From a virus: a stretch of 37,585 bases of DNA. This document shows positions 20,403 to 27,053 of this stretch, in pieces. The stretch lies in IMG/VR virus record IMGVR_UViG_3300003690_000264, positions 1 to 37,585 of that record; one strand, written 5' to 3'. The notes under the pieces are model-generated. The model did no database searches and was not told the DNA's origin. It saw only the letters and a program-made list of their open reading frames with translations. The position numbers and the translations under genes were made by a program. How positions within the stretch are numbered: position 1 is the first letter of the stretch; each line of letters opens with the position of its first letter.

Positions 20403-20552
20403 TTACTCACCACCTATTAAGTCCTCATATACAAAACGGTTTACCGCTCTGTTGTCTATATCGTCGTGATATGTTGGCTCTTTGTCATCTTGACGATTCC
20501 AGATTTGGACAGCATCAACAACGGCTTCTACAAAAGCGCTGGTTGAGTTCAT
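20403..20552 (-). CDS. Hypothetical acidic protein (49 aa)
   Basis: MNSTSAFVEAVVDAVQIWNR then QDDKEPTYHDDIDNRAVNRF; helical, acidic. ATGA overlap with the 48-aa gene. Function unknown. Confidence 0.6.
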   Translation of the reverse strand: MNSTSAFVEAVVDAVQIWNRQDDKEPTYHDDIDNRAVNRFVYEDLIGGE

Positions 20553-20695
20553 CCGTTAATCCCGTATCCGATAGCGTCGGCTACTTTTTGTTCTCTTATT
20601 GGGGTGGACTTTCCCATTCGTATCATTGCGTATTCAATTCCAACACTTAGCGGGAAATCATTCCAGCTTAGGTTTATGTATTTGTTATAGTTCAT
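20549..20695 (-). CDS. Hypothetical protein (48 aa)
   Basis: MNYNKYINLSWNDFPLSVGI and onward. The frame is open 54 codons further upstream, through the promoter, but GAGG seven bases before ATG 20695 sets the start. First gene of unit 5. Confidence 0.65.
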   Translation of the reverse strand: MNYNKYINLSWNDFPLSVGIEYAMIRMGKSTPIREQKVADAIGYGING

Positions 20696-20744
20696 ATTTT
20701 CCTCTATATTTAACATAGCGACCAAGCATATAAAGGTATGGGTC
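20696..20744 (-). promoter_or_regulatory. Cassette promoter 5
   Basis: Minus strand GACCCATACCTTTATATGC, then TTGGTCGCTATGTTAAA and TATAGAGGAAAAT before the ATG at 20695. Confidence 0.75.
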
Positions 20745-20826
20745 CTAAACATATATAAGGCTCCTCTAAGTATATATAGTGCGTTATACGTCCCGCGCCC
20801 CTTTTCGGGCGCAGGGCCTGCTGGCT

Positions 20827-20955
20827 TTATATACCCCTTGCTAAACCGTCGTTCCAATCTTCGAGATGGTCGAGAATATATTTTAGCTCGCCGCGCGTGA
20901 TTAGTCGCGCCTCATACATCCGGCGGGCGTCTTGGGCTTTTTCGTCTATGGTCAT
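20827..20955 (-). CDS. Hypothetical helical protein (42 aa)
   Basis: MTIDEKAQDARRMYEARLIT then RGELKYILDHLEDWNDGLAR; helix-turn-helix-like spacing but too short to judge. Touches the previous stop as TAAATG. Last gene of unit 6. Confidence 0.6.
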   Translation of the reverse strand: MTIDEKAQDARRMYEARLITRGELKYILDHLEDWNDGLARGI

Positions 20956-21063
20956 TTAATGGCCCCCTTCAAAAAAATATCTGCAAGGTTTGCAAATCAT
21001 ACCTTGGCCCTTAAATATTCGCATTGAACGGCGAGTAGCGCCGCAATTCCAGCAAGCGCCCAT
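20956..21063 (-). CDS. Tiny zinc-ribbon protein (35 aa)
   Basis: MGACWNCGATRRSMRIFKGQ then ICKPCRYFFEGGH: CxxC-x15-CxxC with basic residues between, suggesting nucleic-acid contact. Middle gene of unit 6. Confidence 0.65.
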   Translation of the reverse strand: MGACWNCGATRRSMRIFKGQGMICKPCRYFFEGGH

Positions 21064-21064
21064 T

Positions 21065-21229
21065 TTAATAATCACCATCGTCGGCCACATCGTAATCGAG
21101 GGCCTCGATTAATCCGCAAGTGCAATTAGAATATATCCAATCGCAATTTTCTGCGTGTTGCATTTCGCTGGCGTTTGCGCCGCTGTTTTCATAATGAAAA
21201 TCGGCGTCTTGGTTTTCGTAGTCAGTCAT
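21065..21229 (-). CDS. Small acidic cysteine-containing protein (54 aa)
   Basis: MTDYENQDADFHYENSGANA, then HAENCDWIYSNCTCGLIEAL: H/C-rich centre able to bind one metal, in an otherwise acidic chain. First gene of unit 6. Confidence 0.6.
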   Translation of the reverse strand: MTDYENQDADFHYENSGANASEMQHAENCDWIYSNCTCGLIEALDYDVADDGDY

Positions 21230-21280
21230 ACTTTTTCCTCTATATGACTCTTAACGAGGGAGGTTATAAAGCCTTGGGTC
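21230..21280 (-). promoter_or_regulatory. Cassette promoter 6 (variant)
   Basis: Minus strand GACCCAAGGCTTTATAACC, then TCCCTCGTTAAGAG and TATAGAGGAAAAAGT before the ATG at 21229. Confidence 0.65.
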
Positions 21281-21606
21281 GTTTGAGTATATAAGGCTGG
21301 AGGGAGCTTATATACCCCCCCCTACCCCCCGCTCAAGGTTTACAGAATATAGAGGGTATGGTGGTGGGGTTGGTGTTAGCCCCTTATATACCCCCCCACG
21401 GCAGCCCCTGCGGCAGCACCTGCCAAGGGTAGTTATATATAGTGGGTATATAAAGATATGTAGGTAGCTATATATAGTGTGGCCCTATGGGTATTTAGTA
21501 TAGGGGGGGTGTGGAGAGGGGCCACCCCCTATGCAGGGCCTGAGCCTTACGGCCTTTATATAGGGCATTACAATACACATAGTTATGTATATATTTATGT
21601 AATTGC
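21281..21606. other. GC-tract-rich spacer with hairpin and three palindromes
   Basis: No gene seen. Contains several TATATACCCC tracts, two adjacent 11-mer palindromes (21401 and 21413), a third with one mismatch (21533) and an 11-bp hairpin, roughly ATAGGGGGGGTG with CCACCCCCTAT (21500-21532). The longest spacer of the array, as if a gene cassette had been lost between palindromes. Confidence 0.5.
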
Positions 21607-21747
21607 TTAATCGCCAAGCTGGACTAAATCCATCTGTGCAAACTTGTTGCGTCCCTTGTAGGTTGCGGTTGGGTCTCGAACCCCCCCACCCTTCAAAGGC
21701 ACCATGATGGAGTCAATTACGGCTTGGTCTACTTTTATTGCTTTCAT
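21607..21747 (-). CDS. Hypothetical small protein (46 aa)
   Basis: MKAIKVDQAVIDSIMVPLKG and onward; GGVRDPTATYKGRNKFA in the middle. Sole gene of unit 7, with GAGGT nine to ten bases upstream of the ATG. Function unknown. Confidence 0.6.
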   Translation of the reverse strand: MKAIKVDQAVIDSIMVPLKGGGVRDPTATYKGRNKFAQMDLVQLGD

Positions 21748-21803
21748 ATTTGTTTTACCTCTCTAATATTAACATGGCGGGAAAGCATATAAAGGTATGG
21801 GTC
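21748..21803 (-). promoter_or_regulatory. Cassette promoter 7
   Basis: Minus strand GACCCATACCTTTATATGC, then TTTCCCGCCATGTTAA, and GAGAGGTAAAACAAAT before the ATG at 21747. Confidence 0.75.
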
Positions 21804-22073
21804 CTTTTAGTATATAACCATGGGGGGTGCTTATATACCCTCATATAGGGCCCGCTCAAGGTTTACAGCTTTTATTTGAAATTTTTTGATAGGCGCCCCT
21901 TCTACAAGGCACCCACCCCCAAAAAGGGACGCAGCCCCTGCCACCATGGGGGGGGTACCGGGGGTACCGGGGGGTATATAAAGAGCTTGCTGCGGCCAAG
22001 CCGATTGGCCTTTGCAGCTATAAGAATACGTCTTATAACACAGCTCGCTCTATAGAGAATCTTAAGGTGTGGC
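21804..22073. other. Spacer with hairpins between units 7 and 8
   Basis: No gene seen. Contains one 11-mer palindrome (21931), a GGGGGTACC tandem pair (about 21951-21970), GGTATATAAAG (plus, about 21973) which could be a promoter, and two hairpins just after it: GGCCAA-GCCGA-TTGGCC and TATAAGA-ATACG-TCTTATA (within 22003-22042). A short plus-strand RNA is possible. Confidence 0.4.
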
Positions 22074-22172
22074 TTAAAGCGTGTATGTAGCGTAGAATGC
22101 TTCGAAGGACATTGGTCCATCGTAGTTATACCATGCGTCCATAATACGCTCTTCGTATATGTGTTGTGACAT
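22074..22172 (-). CDS. Hypothetical small protein (32 aa)
   Basis: MSQHIYEERIMDAWYNYDGP then MSFEAFYATYTL; Tyr-rich. Sole gene of unit 8, with GAGGT seven to eight bases upstream. Function unknown. Confidence 0.55.
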   Translation of the reverse strand: MSQHIYEERIMDAWYNYDGPMSFEAFYATYTL

Positions 22173-22225
22173 TTGTTTTACCTCTCTATATTAGACATAG
22201 CGAGAGAGTATATAAGCCTTTGTAT
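22173..22225 (-). promoter_or_regulatory. Cassette promoter 8 (variant)
   Basis: Minus strand AAAGGCTTATATACTCTCTC, then GCTATGTCTAATATA and GAGAGGTAAAACAA before the ATG at 22172. The final 25 bases nearly match promoter 7. Confidence 0.65.
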
Positions 22226-22467
22226 AGTATTAGTATATAAGTATGCTCAATGCTTATATAGTGCATTATAGATTCCGCTCACCCTTTTCAGAGTTCAGCT
22301 CTCAACCCTCCCCCCGTCTAAACAAAAAGGGCCCCCCTATCCAATTTACTCAGGCCTACCAGTCAAAACACATCGAGCTAAATTTTGAATGCTATATATA
22401 TCTATTATATATTAAATAGTGTCTTTATTAAAGAGCTATATTAAGCTCTATACAAACAAAAGCAAAA
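22226..22467 (+). promoter_or_regulatory. Divergent control region for the rightward genes
   Basis: No gene. An AT-rich stretch with TATTATATATTAAATAG (about 22403-22419) could be the plus promoter, followed by the inverted repeat AGAGCT-ATATTA-AGCTCT (22432-22449), a possible operator just before the 22468 gene. The word resembles the TAATAGAGC repeats of the putative origin. Confidence 0.45.
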
Positions 22468-22635
22468 ATGGATAAAGTGGTTAAGATACGCAAGTTACTG
22501 GCTAAGCTTGACAGAGAAATTTTCGAGTTGCGTACAACACTCAATGAGCTCCAATACGCATTGGATAACGACAGCAAAGTAAGCTGCACAATAGAGCTTG
22601 ATGACATTGAGGAGGATGTGTATACATGTTGTTAA
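22468..22635 (+). CDS. Hypothetical coiled-coil protein (55 aa)
   Basis: MDKVVKIRKLLAKLDREIFE, then LRTTLNELQYALDND: heptad spacing fits a coiled coil; the end is acidic with two Cys. No obvious ribosome site, so possibly leaderless or weakly initiated. First gene of the rightward operon. Confidence 0.6.
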   Translation: MDKVVKIRKLLAKLDREIFELRTTLNELQYALDNDSKVSCTIELDDIEEDVYTCC

Positions 22636-22796
22636 GTGAAAGGAAATGCTTTATATGTGGTAACGAATTTACGGCAGGCGGACCTATCGAGGCCGTCTTT
22701 CGTCCAGATGATGCAGCCCACAGTGACTGCCTCTGGGACAGTGCCAAACTTGTAGTGTACGGCGAAATGGAGCTTAATAATGTTGAAGATAAATGA
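22626..22796 (+). CDS. Small zinc-finger protein (56 aa)
   Basis: MLLSERKCFICGNEFTAGGP, with later AAHSDCLWDSAK: CxxC plus H-x2-C, a treble-clef or HNH-like zinc site without obvious nuclease residues. GAGGAGG precedes the ATG. Overlaps both neighbours by 10-17 bases. Confidence 0.65.
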   Translation: MLLSERKCFICGNEFTAGGPIEAVFRPDDAAHSDCLWDSAKLVVYGEMELNNVEDK

Positions 22797-23841
22797 TTTA
22801 ATGGAAGAGTCTTTAATACCACAAATATTAGAGAACGGAGGTTCTGTACAACCTCTAACGATAGATAGTAAAGTAACAGGCGGGATGGGATTATGCAACC
22901 CGTCGATTTGGCAAATCCCCAATAGCCCGAATTACCTGTTAAACATAAGACACGTATCTTACTACTTACATCACTGTGAGGGAGACCAGAAGTTTCAGAC
23001 TCCATGGGGACCCCTCAATTATGTAAGACCAGATAATGACCCATACTTACGAACACAGAACTATATATGTGATTATAGCTTAGATGATGTCTATAAGGTT
23101 AAGAACCCGCGCAAGATAGATACAAGTAAGTTTCCCAAAGAACCCGAATGGGATTTTGTTGGATTAGAAGATGGTCGTATTGTAGAATGGGAAGGTAGGA
23201 TGTACATTACTGGCGTGCGTCGTTACCACCCTAAGGGCCTTGGGCGGATGGTATTATCTGAAATAGAGATAACAGGAAGGACAGTCAAGGAAGTAGGTCG
23301 ATATATTATAGAATCTCCAGATGGACCTGACGTATATTGTGAAAAGAATTGGATGCCTATATTAGACATGCCCTTCCACTATGTAAAATGGTCCAACCCT
23401 ATTGAAGTAGTAAAGGTGGACATTAATAAGAGATGGAAAAGCAATCCAAAGAAATATCGCTGTCCGAGCAAAGTGGTGTTCCGTGGAAAAGAAGAAACTA
23501 AGATACCTTTACAACTAGACCCACGAGGTGGCTCACAGGTTATACCTTATAATGATTATAGAATATGCCTTACACATGAATGTGACTATTGGCATAATGA
23601 AAAGGATGATAGAGATGCTCACTATTACCACAGGTTCTTAGCATGGGATAAGAAATGGAACGTGGTAGGTAAGTCTAAGCCCTTTAAATTTATGGATGGG
23701 CGTATAGAGTTCTGTTGTGGAATGGCTATGCATCCTGATGTAAACAATCTTCTTATAACGTTTGGTTTTCAAGATAACTCAGCATACTTAACAACCATTA
23801 CTGAAAAGTTCTTTGAAGAGATTATGGACTGGAAAGAATGA
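22780..23841 (+). CDS. GH130-like five-bladed beta-propeller protein (353 aa)
   Basis: DFVGLEDGRIVEWEGRMYIT (residues 126-145) matches the E-D-x-R blade motif of GH130/GH43-type propellers (E130, D131, R133). KNWMPI, GGSQVIPY and FCCGMAMHP-NLLITFGFQD match later blades. GH130 enzymes are mannoside phosphorylases or hydrolases; related proteins of unknown activity lie in phage and bacterial glycan clusters. Followed with a four-base overlap by a radical SAM gene, then TPR and oxygenase genes, suggesting a pathway that makes or modifies a glycan or glycopeptide. Confidence 0.75.
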   Translation: MLKINDLMEESLIPQILENGGSVQPLTIDSKVTGGMGLCNPSIWQIPNSPNYLLNIRHVSYYLHHCEGDQKFQTPWGPLNYVRPDNDPYLRTQNYICDYSLDDVYKVKNPRKIDTSKFPKEPEWDFVGLEDGRIVEWEGRMYITGVRRYHPKGLGRMVLSEIEITGRTVKEVGRYIIESPDGPDVYCEKNWMPILDMPFHYVKWSNPIEVVKVDINKRWKSNPKKYRCPSKVVFRGKEETKIPLQLDPRGGSQVIPYNDYRICLTHECDYWHNEKDDRDAHYYHRFLAWDKKWNVVGKSKPFKFMDGRIEFCCGMAMHPDVNNLLITFGFQDNSAYLTTITEKFFEEIMDWKE

Positions 23842-24740
23842 AAGAATACTGGAAAGTTACAGAATGGCCCACATTGGAAATAACAACATCTATTCCCAAA
23901 ATGGGTTGTATTGTAGACTGTGTATTTTGTCCGCAGAGAGTCCTACAAAAAGTATGGAACGCAGAGAAGTTCACTACAGAGAAGGAAAGATACATGAGCC
24001 TCAAGGATTTTAAAATGGTAATAGATAAACTTCCTAAAGAAATTAGGATAACCTTTTCAGGGTTTACAGAACCATGGTTAAATAAGAAGTGCACAGATAT
24101 GCTATTGTATGCTCATGAGCAAGGCCACCGTGTATCGGTTTTTACCACAGCTGTAGGAATGACTCTTAAAGATGTTGAGAGAATAAAGGACGTTCCTTTC
24201 GTAGGAGGTCCTAATGGAGGGTTTACCTTGCACCTACCTGATTTAGAGAGGTTAGCTAAACATCCTGTTACTAAGACTCTAATTAACGTATACAATGCTC
24301 TTAAAGTTGCTGATGTTAGCAATTTTACAACGATGTCCATGGGTACAGTTCATGAGGAGGTAGAACATATCTACCCTGATAGAACTGTAAATAAATATGA
24401 AATGTGGCACAGAGCTGGTAATCTTTTAGGCGAAGCTACTCTTAAACCTGAAGTTAGAGAAGTATGGGACAGGTTCCATTCTATTCTCCACGAGACAGAA
24501 AAAACATGTGGGTGTGTAGAAGACCTGTATCATAACATATTGTTACCTAATGGAGAGGTATCCTTATGTTGTATGGATTATAATTTAGAAGAGATTCTTG
24601 GAAATCTCTATACAGAGGAGTATGATGATATACTTCCTCCACCCAACACTACATATGATATGTGTATGCGTTGCGAGAATGGTATAGACCCTATACCTGA
24701 TAGTCCTTATGAAATATATTTACAAACGAAGGAGACATAA
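23838..24740 (+). CDS. Radical SAM/SPASM-like enzyme (300 aa)
   Basis: C24-x3-C28-x2-C31 (MGCIVDCVFCPQ) is the radical SAM 4Fe-4S motif; ITFSGFTEPW fits the SAM-binding strand. The C-terminal third has LPNGEVSLCCMDYN, LGNLY and CMRCENG, typical of the SPASM-type auxiliary cluster region. SPASM enzymes usually modify peptides or sugars. The need for Fe-S clusters links it with the carriers at 4896-5886. Overlaps the propeller gene by ATGA and the TPR gene by TAATG. Confidence 0.9.
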   Translation: MKEYWKVTEWPTLEITTSIPKMGCIVDCVFCPQRVLQKVWNAEKFTTEKERYMSLKDFKMVIDKLPKEIRITFSGFTEPWLNKKCTDMLLYAHEQGHRVSVFTTAVGMTLKDVERIKDVPFVGGPNGGFTLHLPDLERLAKHPVTKTLINVYNALKVADVSNFTTMSMGTVHEEVEHIYPDRTVNKYEMWHRAGNLLGEATLKPEVREVWDRFHSILHETEKTCGCVEDLYHNILLPNGEVSLCCMDYNLEEILGNLYTEEYDDILPPPNTTYDMCMRCENGIDPIPDSPYEIYLQTKET

Positions 24741-25390
24741 TGTCACTACAAATAAAATTAGAAACGTACATAGATGCCCCTCATGTACCAGAAAATAGTT
24801 ACGCTATAGGTTATGAGTATGAACTCATGGGGCAAACAGCATCCGCTATGGGATTTTATCTTAAATGCGCAGAGCTCACTGATGATAAAATGCTAGCTTA
24901 TGAATGCTTGCTACGCAAAGCTATATGTTTTAGAAAGCAGGGGCAAAGAGAAACTCATGTTAAAAACACTTGCTATATGGCTATATCTGTAATACCCCAG
25001 AGACCAGAAGCTTATCATTTGATTAGTATAGCGCATGAACTATGTGGTGAATGGCACGCGTCATACGGCTGGGCCTGTGCTGGAGAAACCATGCACTATG
25101 ACGGAAAACCACTTCAAACCCCCTGTGGTTATCCGGGCCATTATGGACTACCCTTTCAACGAGCAGTCGCAGCATGGTGGGTCGGTAAATTTGATGAAGC
25201 TAGAAAGCTCTTCGATGACTTATCAGGAATGGATTTGAACCCAGCGTATCAAGGGCATGTAAAATGGAACAGAGATAACTTATCTGGAGCACACCAGCAA
25301 GAAACCAAGAAAGTCCCTATTACAGACAAGGCAGCTATTATAGCTAAGATAATGAAAAAGAGGAAAATGAATGCTACCGGGAATGCCTGA
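24740..25390 (+). CDS. TPR-like repeat protein (216 aa)
   Basis: Residues about 20-180 contain helical pairs with the TPR look (AIGYEYELMGQTASAMGFYL; CLLRKAICFRKQG; AYHLISIAHELCGEWHASYG; AWWVGKFDEARKLFDDL). Such modules often sit beside or fused to glycosyltransferases as protein-binding scaffolds. Its end overlaps the oxygenase start by 20 bases. Confidence 0.75.
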   Translation: MSLQIKLETYIDAPHVPENSYAIGYEYELMGQTASAMGFYLKCAELTDDKMLAYECLLRKAICFRKQGQRETHVKNTCYMAISVIPQRPEAYHLISIAHELCGEWHASYGWACAGETMHYDGKPLQTPCGYPGHYGLPFQRAVAAWWVGKFDEARKLFDDLSGMDLNPAYQGHVKWNRDNLSGAHQQETKKVPITDKAAIIAKIMKKRKMNATGNA

Positions 25391-26135
25391 ACCAGTGTAT
25401 ATCTCACGAGAGGACTATTTAGAAATGAAGGAGTTAGGAATGAACGTAAAAGAATATAAGGACATGCAGGAAGACAATGAGACTAAACTGGAAGATATGA
25501 GTATAGAAGAACTATTAGAAGAATCTGTAAAAGATATAAACTCTTCACGAAGGATGCCTTCAGTTATTATAGTTGATAATTTCTATAATGACCCAGATGC
25601 AGTTAGAGATTACGCATTAAATCTTGAATATGTTGAACGAGGATATCATGGAGCAGTAGGACATCGCACTCTTGAACATAAACATTTCAAGGGAGTAAAA
25701 GCTGAATTTGAAAATCTGCTTCATAGTAAAATGGCAGAAGGCACTGAGATAGGTGGGTGGGACTACCAAACTAATGGAGTGTTCCAACACTGTATGGCTG
25801 AGGACCCCTTCGTTATACATGCGGACTCTCAGCAATGGGCAGCGGTGGTTTATCTTACTCCCGACGCACCACCCCAATGTGGCACTACTTTATATAGGCA
25901 CAGAGAGAGTAAGGAGAATGCAGTAAGAGAAATGGAAGGATGGAAAATGTTTAAAGAGAACTATTACGACTCGACACCATTTGAGATGGTAGACCAGCTA
26001 GGAAACGTATATAACAGAATGATACTTTGGGATGCTCAGCTTATACATGCTGCCTCTCAATATTTTGGAGACTCTATCGAGAATGATAGACTATTTCAAA
26101 TATTCTTTTTTGATACGGAGGTTAAGAATGAGTAA
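25371..26135 (+). CDS. 2OG-Fe(II) oxygenase-like protein (254 aa)
   Basis: VIIVDNFYNDPDAVRDYALN (residues 65-84) and FVIHADSQQWAAVVYLTP (147-164) match a phage oxygenase family (DUF6445-like). H150-A-D152 and distal H226 supply the iron-binding facial triad, R240 the likely 2-oxoglutarate anchor. An N-terminal 60-residue acidic extension is unusual. Likely hydroxylates a protein or glycan product of this operon. Confidence 0.78.
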   Translation: MLPGMPEPVYISREDYLEMKELGMNVKEYKDMQEDNETKLEDMSIEELLEESVKDINSSRRMPSVIIVDNFYNDPDAVRDYALNLEYVERGYHGAVGHRTLEHKHFKGVKAEFENLLHSKMAEGTEIGGWDYQTNGVFQHCMAEDPFVIHADSQQWAAVVYLTPDAPPQCGTTLYRHRESKENAVREMEGWKMFKENYYDSTPFEMVDQLGNVYNRMILWDAQLIHAASQYFGDSIENDRLFQIFFFDTEVKNE

Positions 26136-26493
26136 GGCCAAATGGGAGCCCAGCCACATGAGGTTGAGCCCATCAAAAATCAACACATACATGAAGTGCC
26201 CACGCGAGTTCTATTACAAGTACATAGCTAAGATACCCGAGAAGAAGACCATACATCTATTCCGTGGAAGTCTAGTACACAAGATTCTAGAACGACTATT
26301 TAAATATCAATTTAAGAATATGACGGCGTGGGAGAAGGGAGCTCCAAGTATGTGGATACAGGGTGAGTTCGAGAAAGGTTGGGAAGAAAAGATAGCTTGT
26401 CATAAGTGGCTCTGGGAAATACACACTAAGTCCGAGATGGATGTACAAGAACAAGTATCAGGCGTGGAACTCGGTAGCTCCGAAATACGCTGA
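26128..26493 (+). CDS. Cas4/RecB-like nuclease, N-terminal part (121 aa, frame-disrupted)
   Basis: LSPSKINTYMKCPREFYYKY (residues 13-32) is the Cas4/AddB-type N-terminus with the first cluster cysteine (C24); RGSLVHKILERL holds the motif I His. The catalytic D and D-x-K residues are absent because this frame stops at 26493; they lie in the next frame, in the following gene. The SGVELGSSEIR end looks like out-of-frame translation. ATG overlaps the oxygenase end. Confidence 0.75.
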   Translation: MSKAKWEPSHMRLSPSKINTYMKCPREFYYKYIAKIPEKKTIHLFRGSLVHKILERLFKYQFKNMTAWEKGAPSMWIQGEFEKGWEEKIACHKWLWEIHTKSEMDVQEQVSGVELGSSEIR

Positions 26494-27016
26494 GAAGTGG
26501 GTCAAGTCTAAGGACTACGCAGTAATAGGCATTGTTGATGCAGTATGCTCAGATTTCGACGGAGGCACGACACTACTCGATTACAAGACCAGTAAGCGCT
26601 ATGGTGCATACCTCCCAGAGGATTATTATCGCCAGCTGATTATATATGCATTCTTGTACACATTAGAGATGGGCGAAATGCCGAAATTTGTGGGCGTTAA
26701 CTATCTCCGCTTTGATGATACCTTTTTCGTAAGAGTTACACAGAGCGTGCTTGATGAGGCTCGTGACCTGATTAAGATGGTACACGACTGCTTAAAGGAG
26801 CGTGAGGAATACGAGGACCGCTATGAGCAGGTGCCCCAGAATCTCTGTAAATGGTGTTCGTTTAATAAGGAACACAATGGTGGGCCGTGCGATGTAGTGA
26901 TTCCTAAATGGAAACCCAAGTATACGAAGAGTAAGGAAACTTATAAGGACGTGGACGCTTCGTTCAAAGGCATGATAGAGCTTGATGCACAGAAGCAATT
27001 TCCAGAGTTCGATTAG
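26441..27016 (+). CDS. Cas4/RecB-like nuclease, C-terminal part (191 aa, +1 frame)
   Basis: D33 in GIVDAV and D47-x-K49 in LLDYKTS complete the PD-(D/E)XK core; QLIIYAFLY is the usual Q-x3-Y helix. C136, C139 and C150 complete, with C24 of the preceding part, the four cysteines of a Cas4-type 4Fe-4S cluster. It overlaps the first part by 53 bases in the +1 frame, so the two make one nuclease by frameshifting, assemble as two chains, or reflect a recent mutation or sequencing error. Shares likely roles in DNA end processing or packaging. Confidence 0.75.
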   Translation: MYKNKYQAWNSVAPKYAEKWVKSKDYAVIGIVDAVCSDFDGGTTLLDYKTSKRYGAYLPEDYYRQLIIYAFLYTLEMGEMPKFVGVNYLRFDDTFFVRVTQSVLDEARDLIKMVHDCLKEREEYEDRYEQVPQNLCKWCSFNKEHNGGPCDVVIPKWKPKYTKSKETYKDVDASFKGMIELDAQKQFPEFD

Positions 27017-27023
27017 GGCAAAC

Positions 27024-27031
27024 TTTATATA
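27024..27031 (+). promoter_or_regulatory. TATA box of the virion/surface gene block
   Basis: TTTATATA in CAAACTTTATATATGG. The ATG at 27054 is 23 bases downstream, so this transcript should be leaderless. Confidence 0.65.
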
Positions 27032-27053
27032 TGGAGATAGAGTAAAAGAAAAC

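Larger units (their letters stand above)
20205..20821. repeat. Duplicated intergenic module (20205-20302 and 20727-20821)
   Basis: The two spacers share the promoter core, AACATATATAA, GCTCCTCTAA, TATATATAGTGCGTTATACG and TCCCGC in the same order and spacing, and both end in a GC hairpin containing the 11-mer palindrome. The GC hairpin itself differs (GGGCGGCAGCCCCTGC versus CGGGCGCAGGGCCTGC). A weaker relative lies at about 22201-22300. Confidence 0.8.
16814..21941. repeat. Dispersed near-palindromic 11-mer GCAGSVCCTGC, 11 copies
   Basis: Copies at 16814, 17789, 18149, 18845, 19494, 20292, 20811, 21401, 21413, 21533 (last base A) and 21931 (start positions). Arms GCAG/CTGC are constant; the middle is CAC, GCC, GGC or CCC. 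None were noticed elsewhere in the window. In the small-gene array one copy (three before unit 6) sits between the stop of one unit and the promoter of the next, often within a larger GC-rich hairpin. Confidence 0.8.

Noticed and set aside
21671-21690. GGGTTCGAGACCC-like word (minus), similar to a tRNA T-arm
   Set aside because: It is within the 46-aa gene and no acceptor, D or anticodon stem can be found around it.
21902-22120. Minus 72-codon frame in the spacer between units 7 and 8
   Set aside because: Translates GC tracts and hairpins (PPVPPVPPPW-like) and has no start signal.
18423-22172. Integron or transposon as source of the cassette array
   Set aside because: No integrase, transposase, attC-like long hairpins or terminal inverted repeats were seen; the 11-mer is too short for a known attC site.
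22541-23005. Minus frames of 154 and 96 codons opposite the propeller gene
   Set aside because: Shadows of the strongly supported plus-strand genes.
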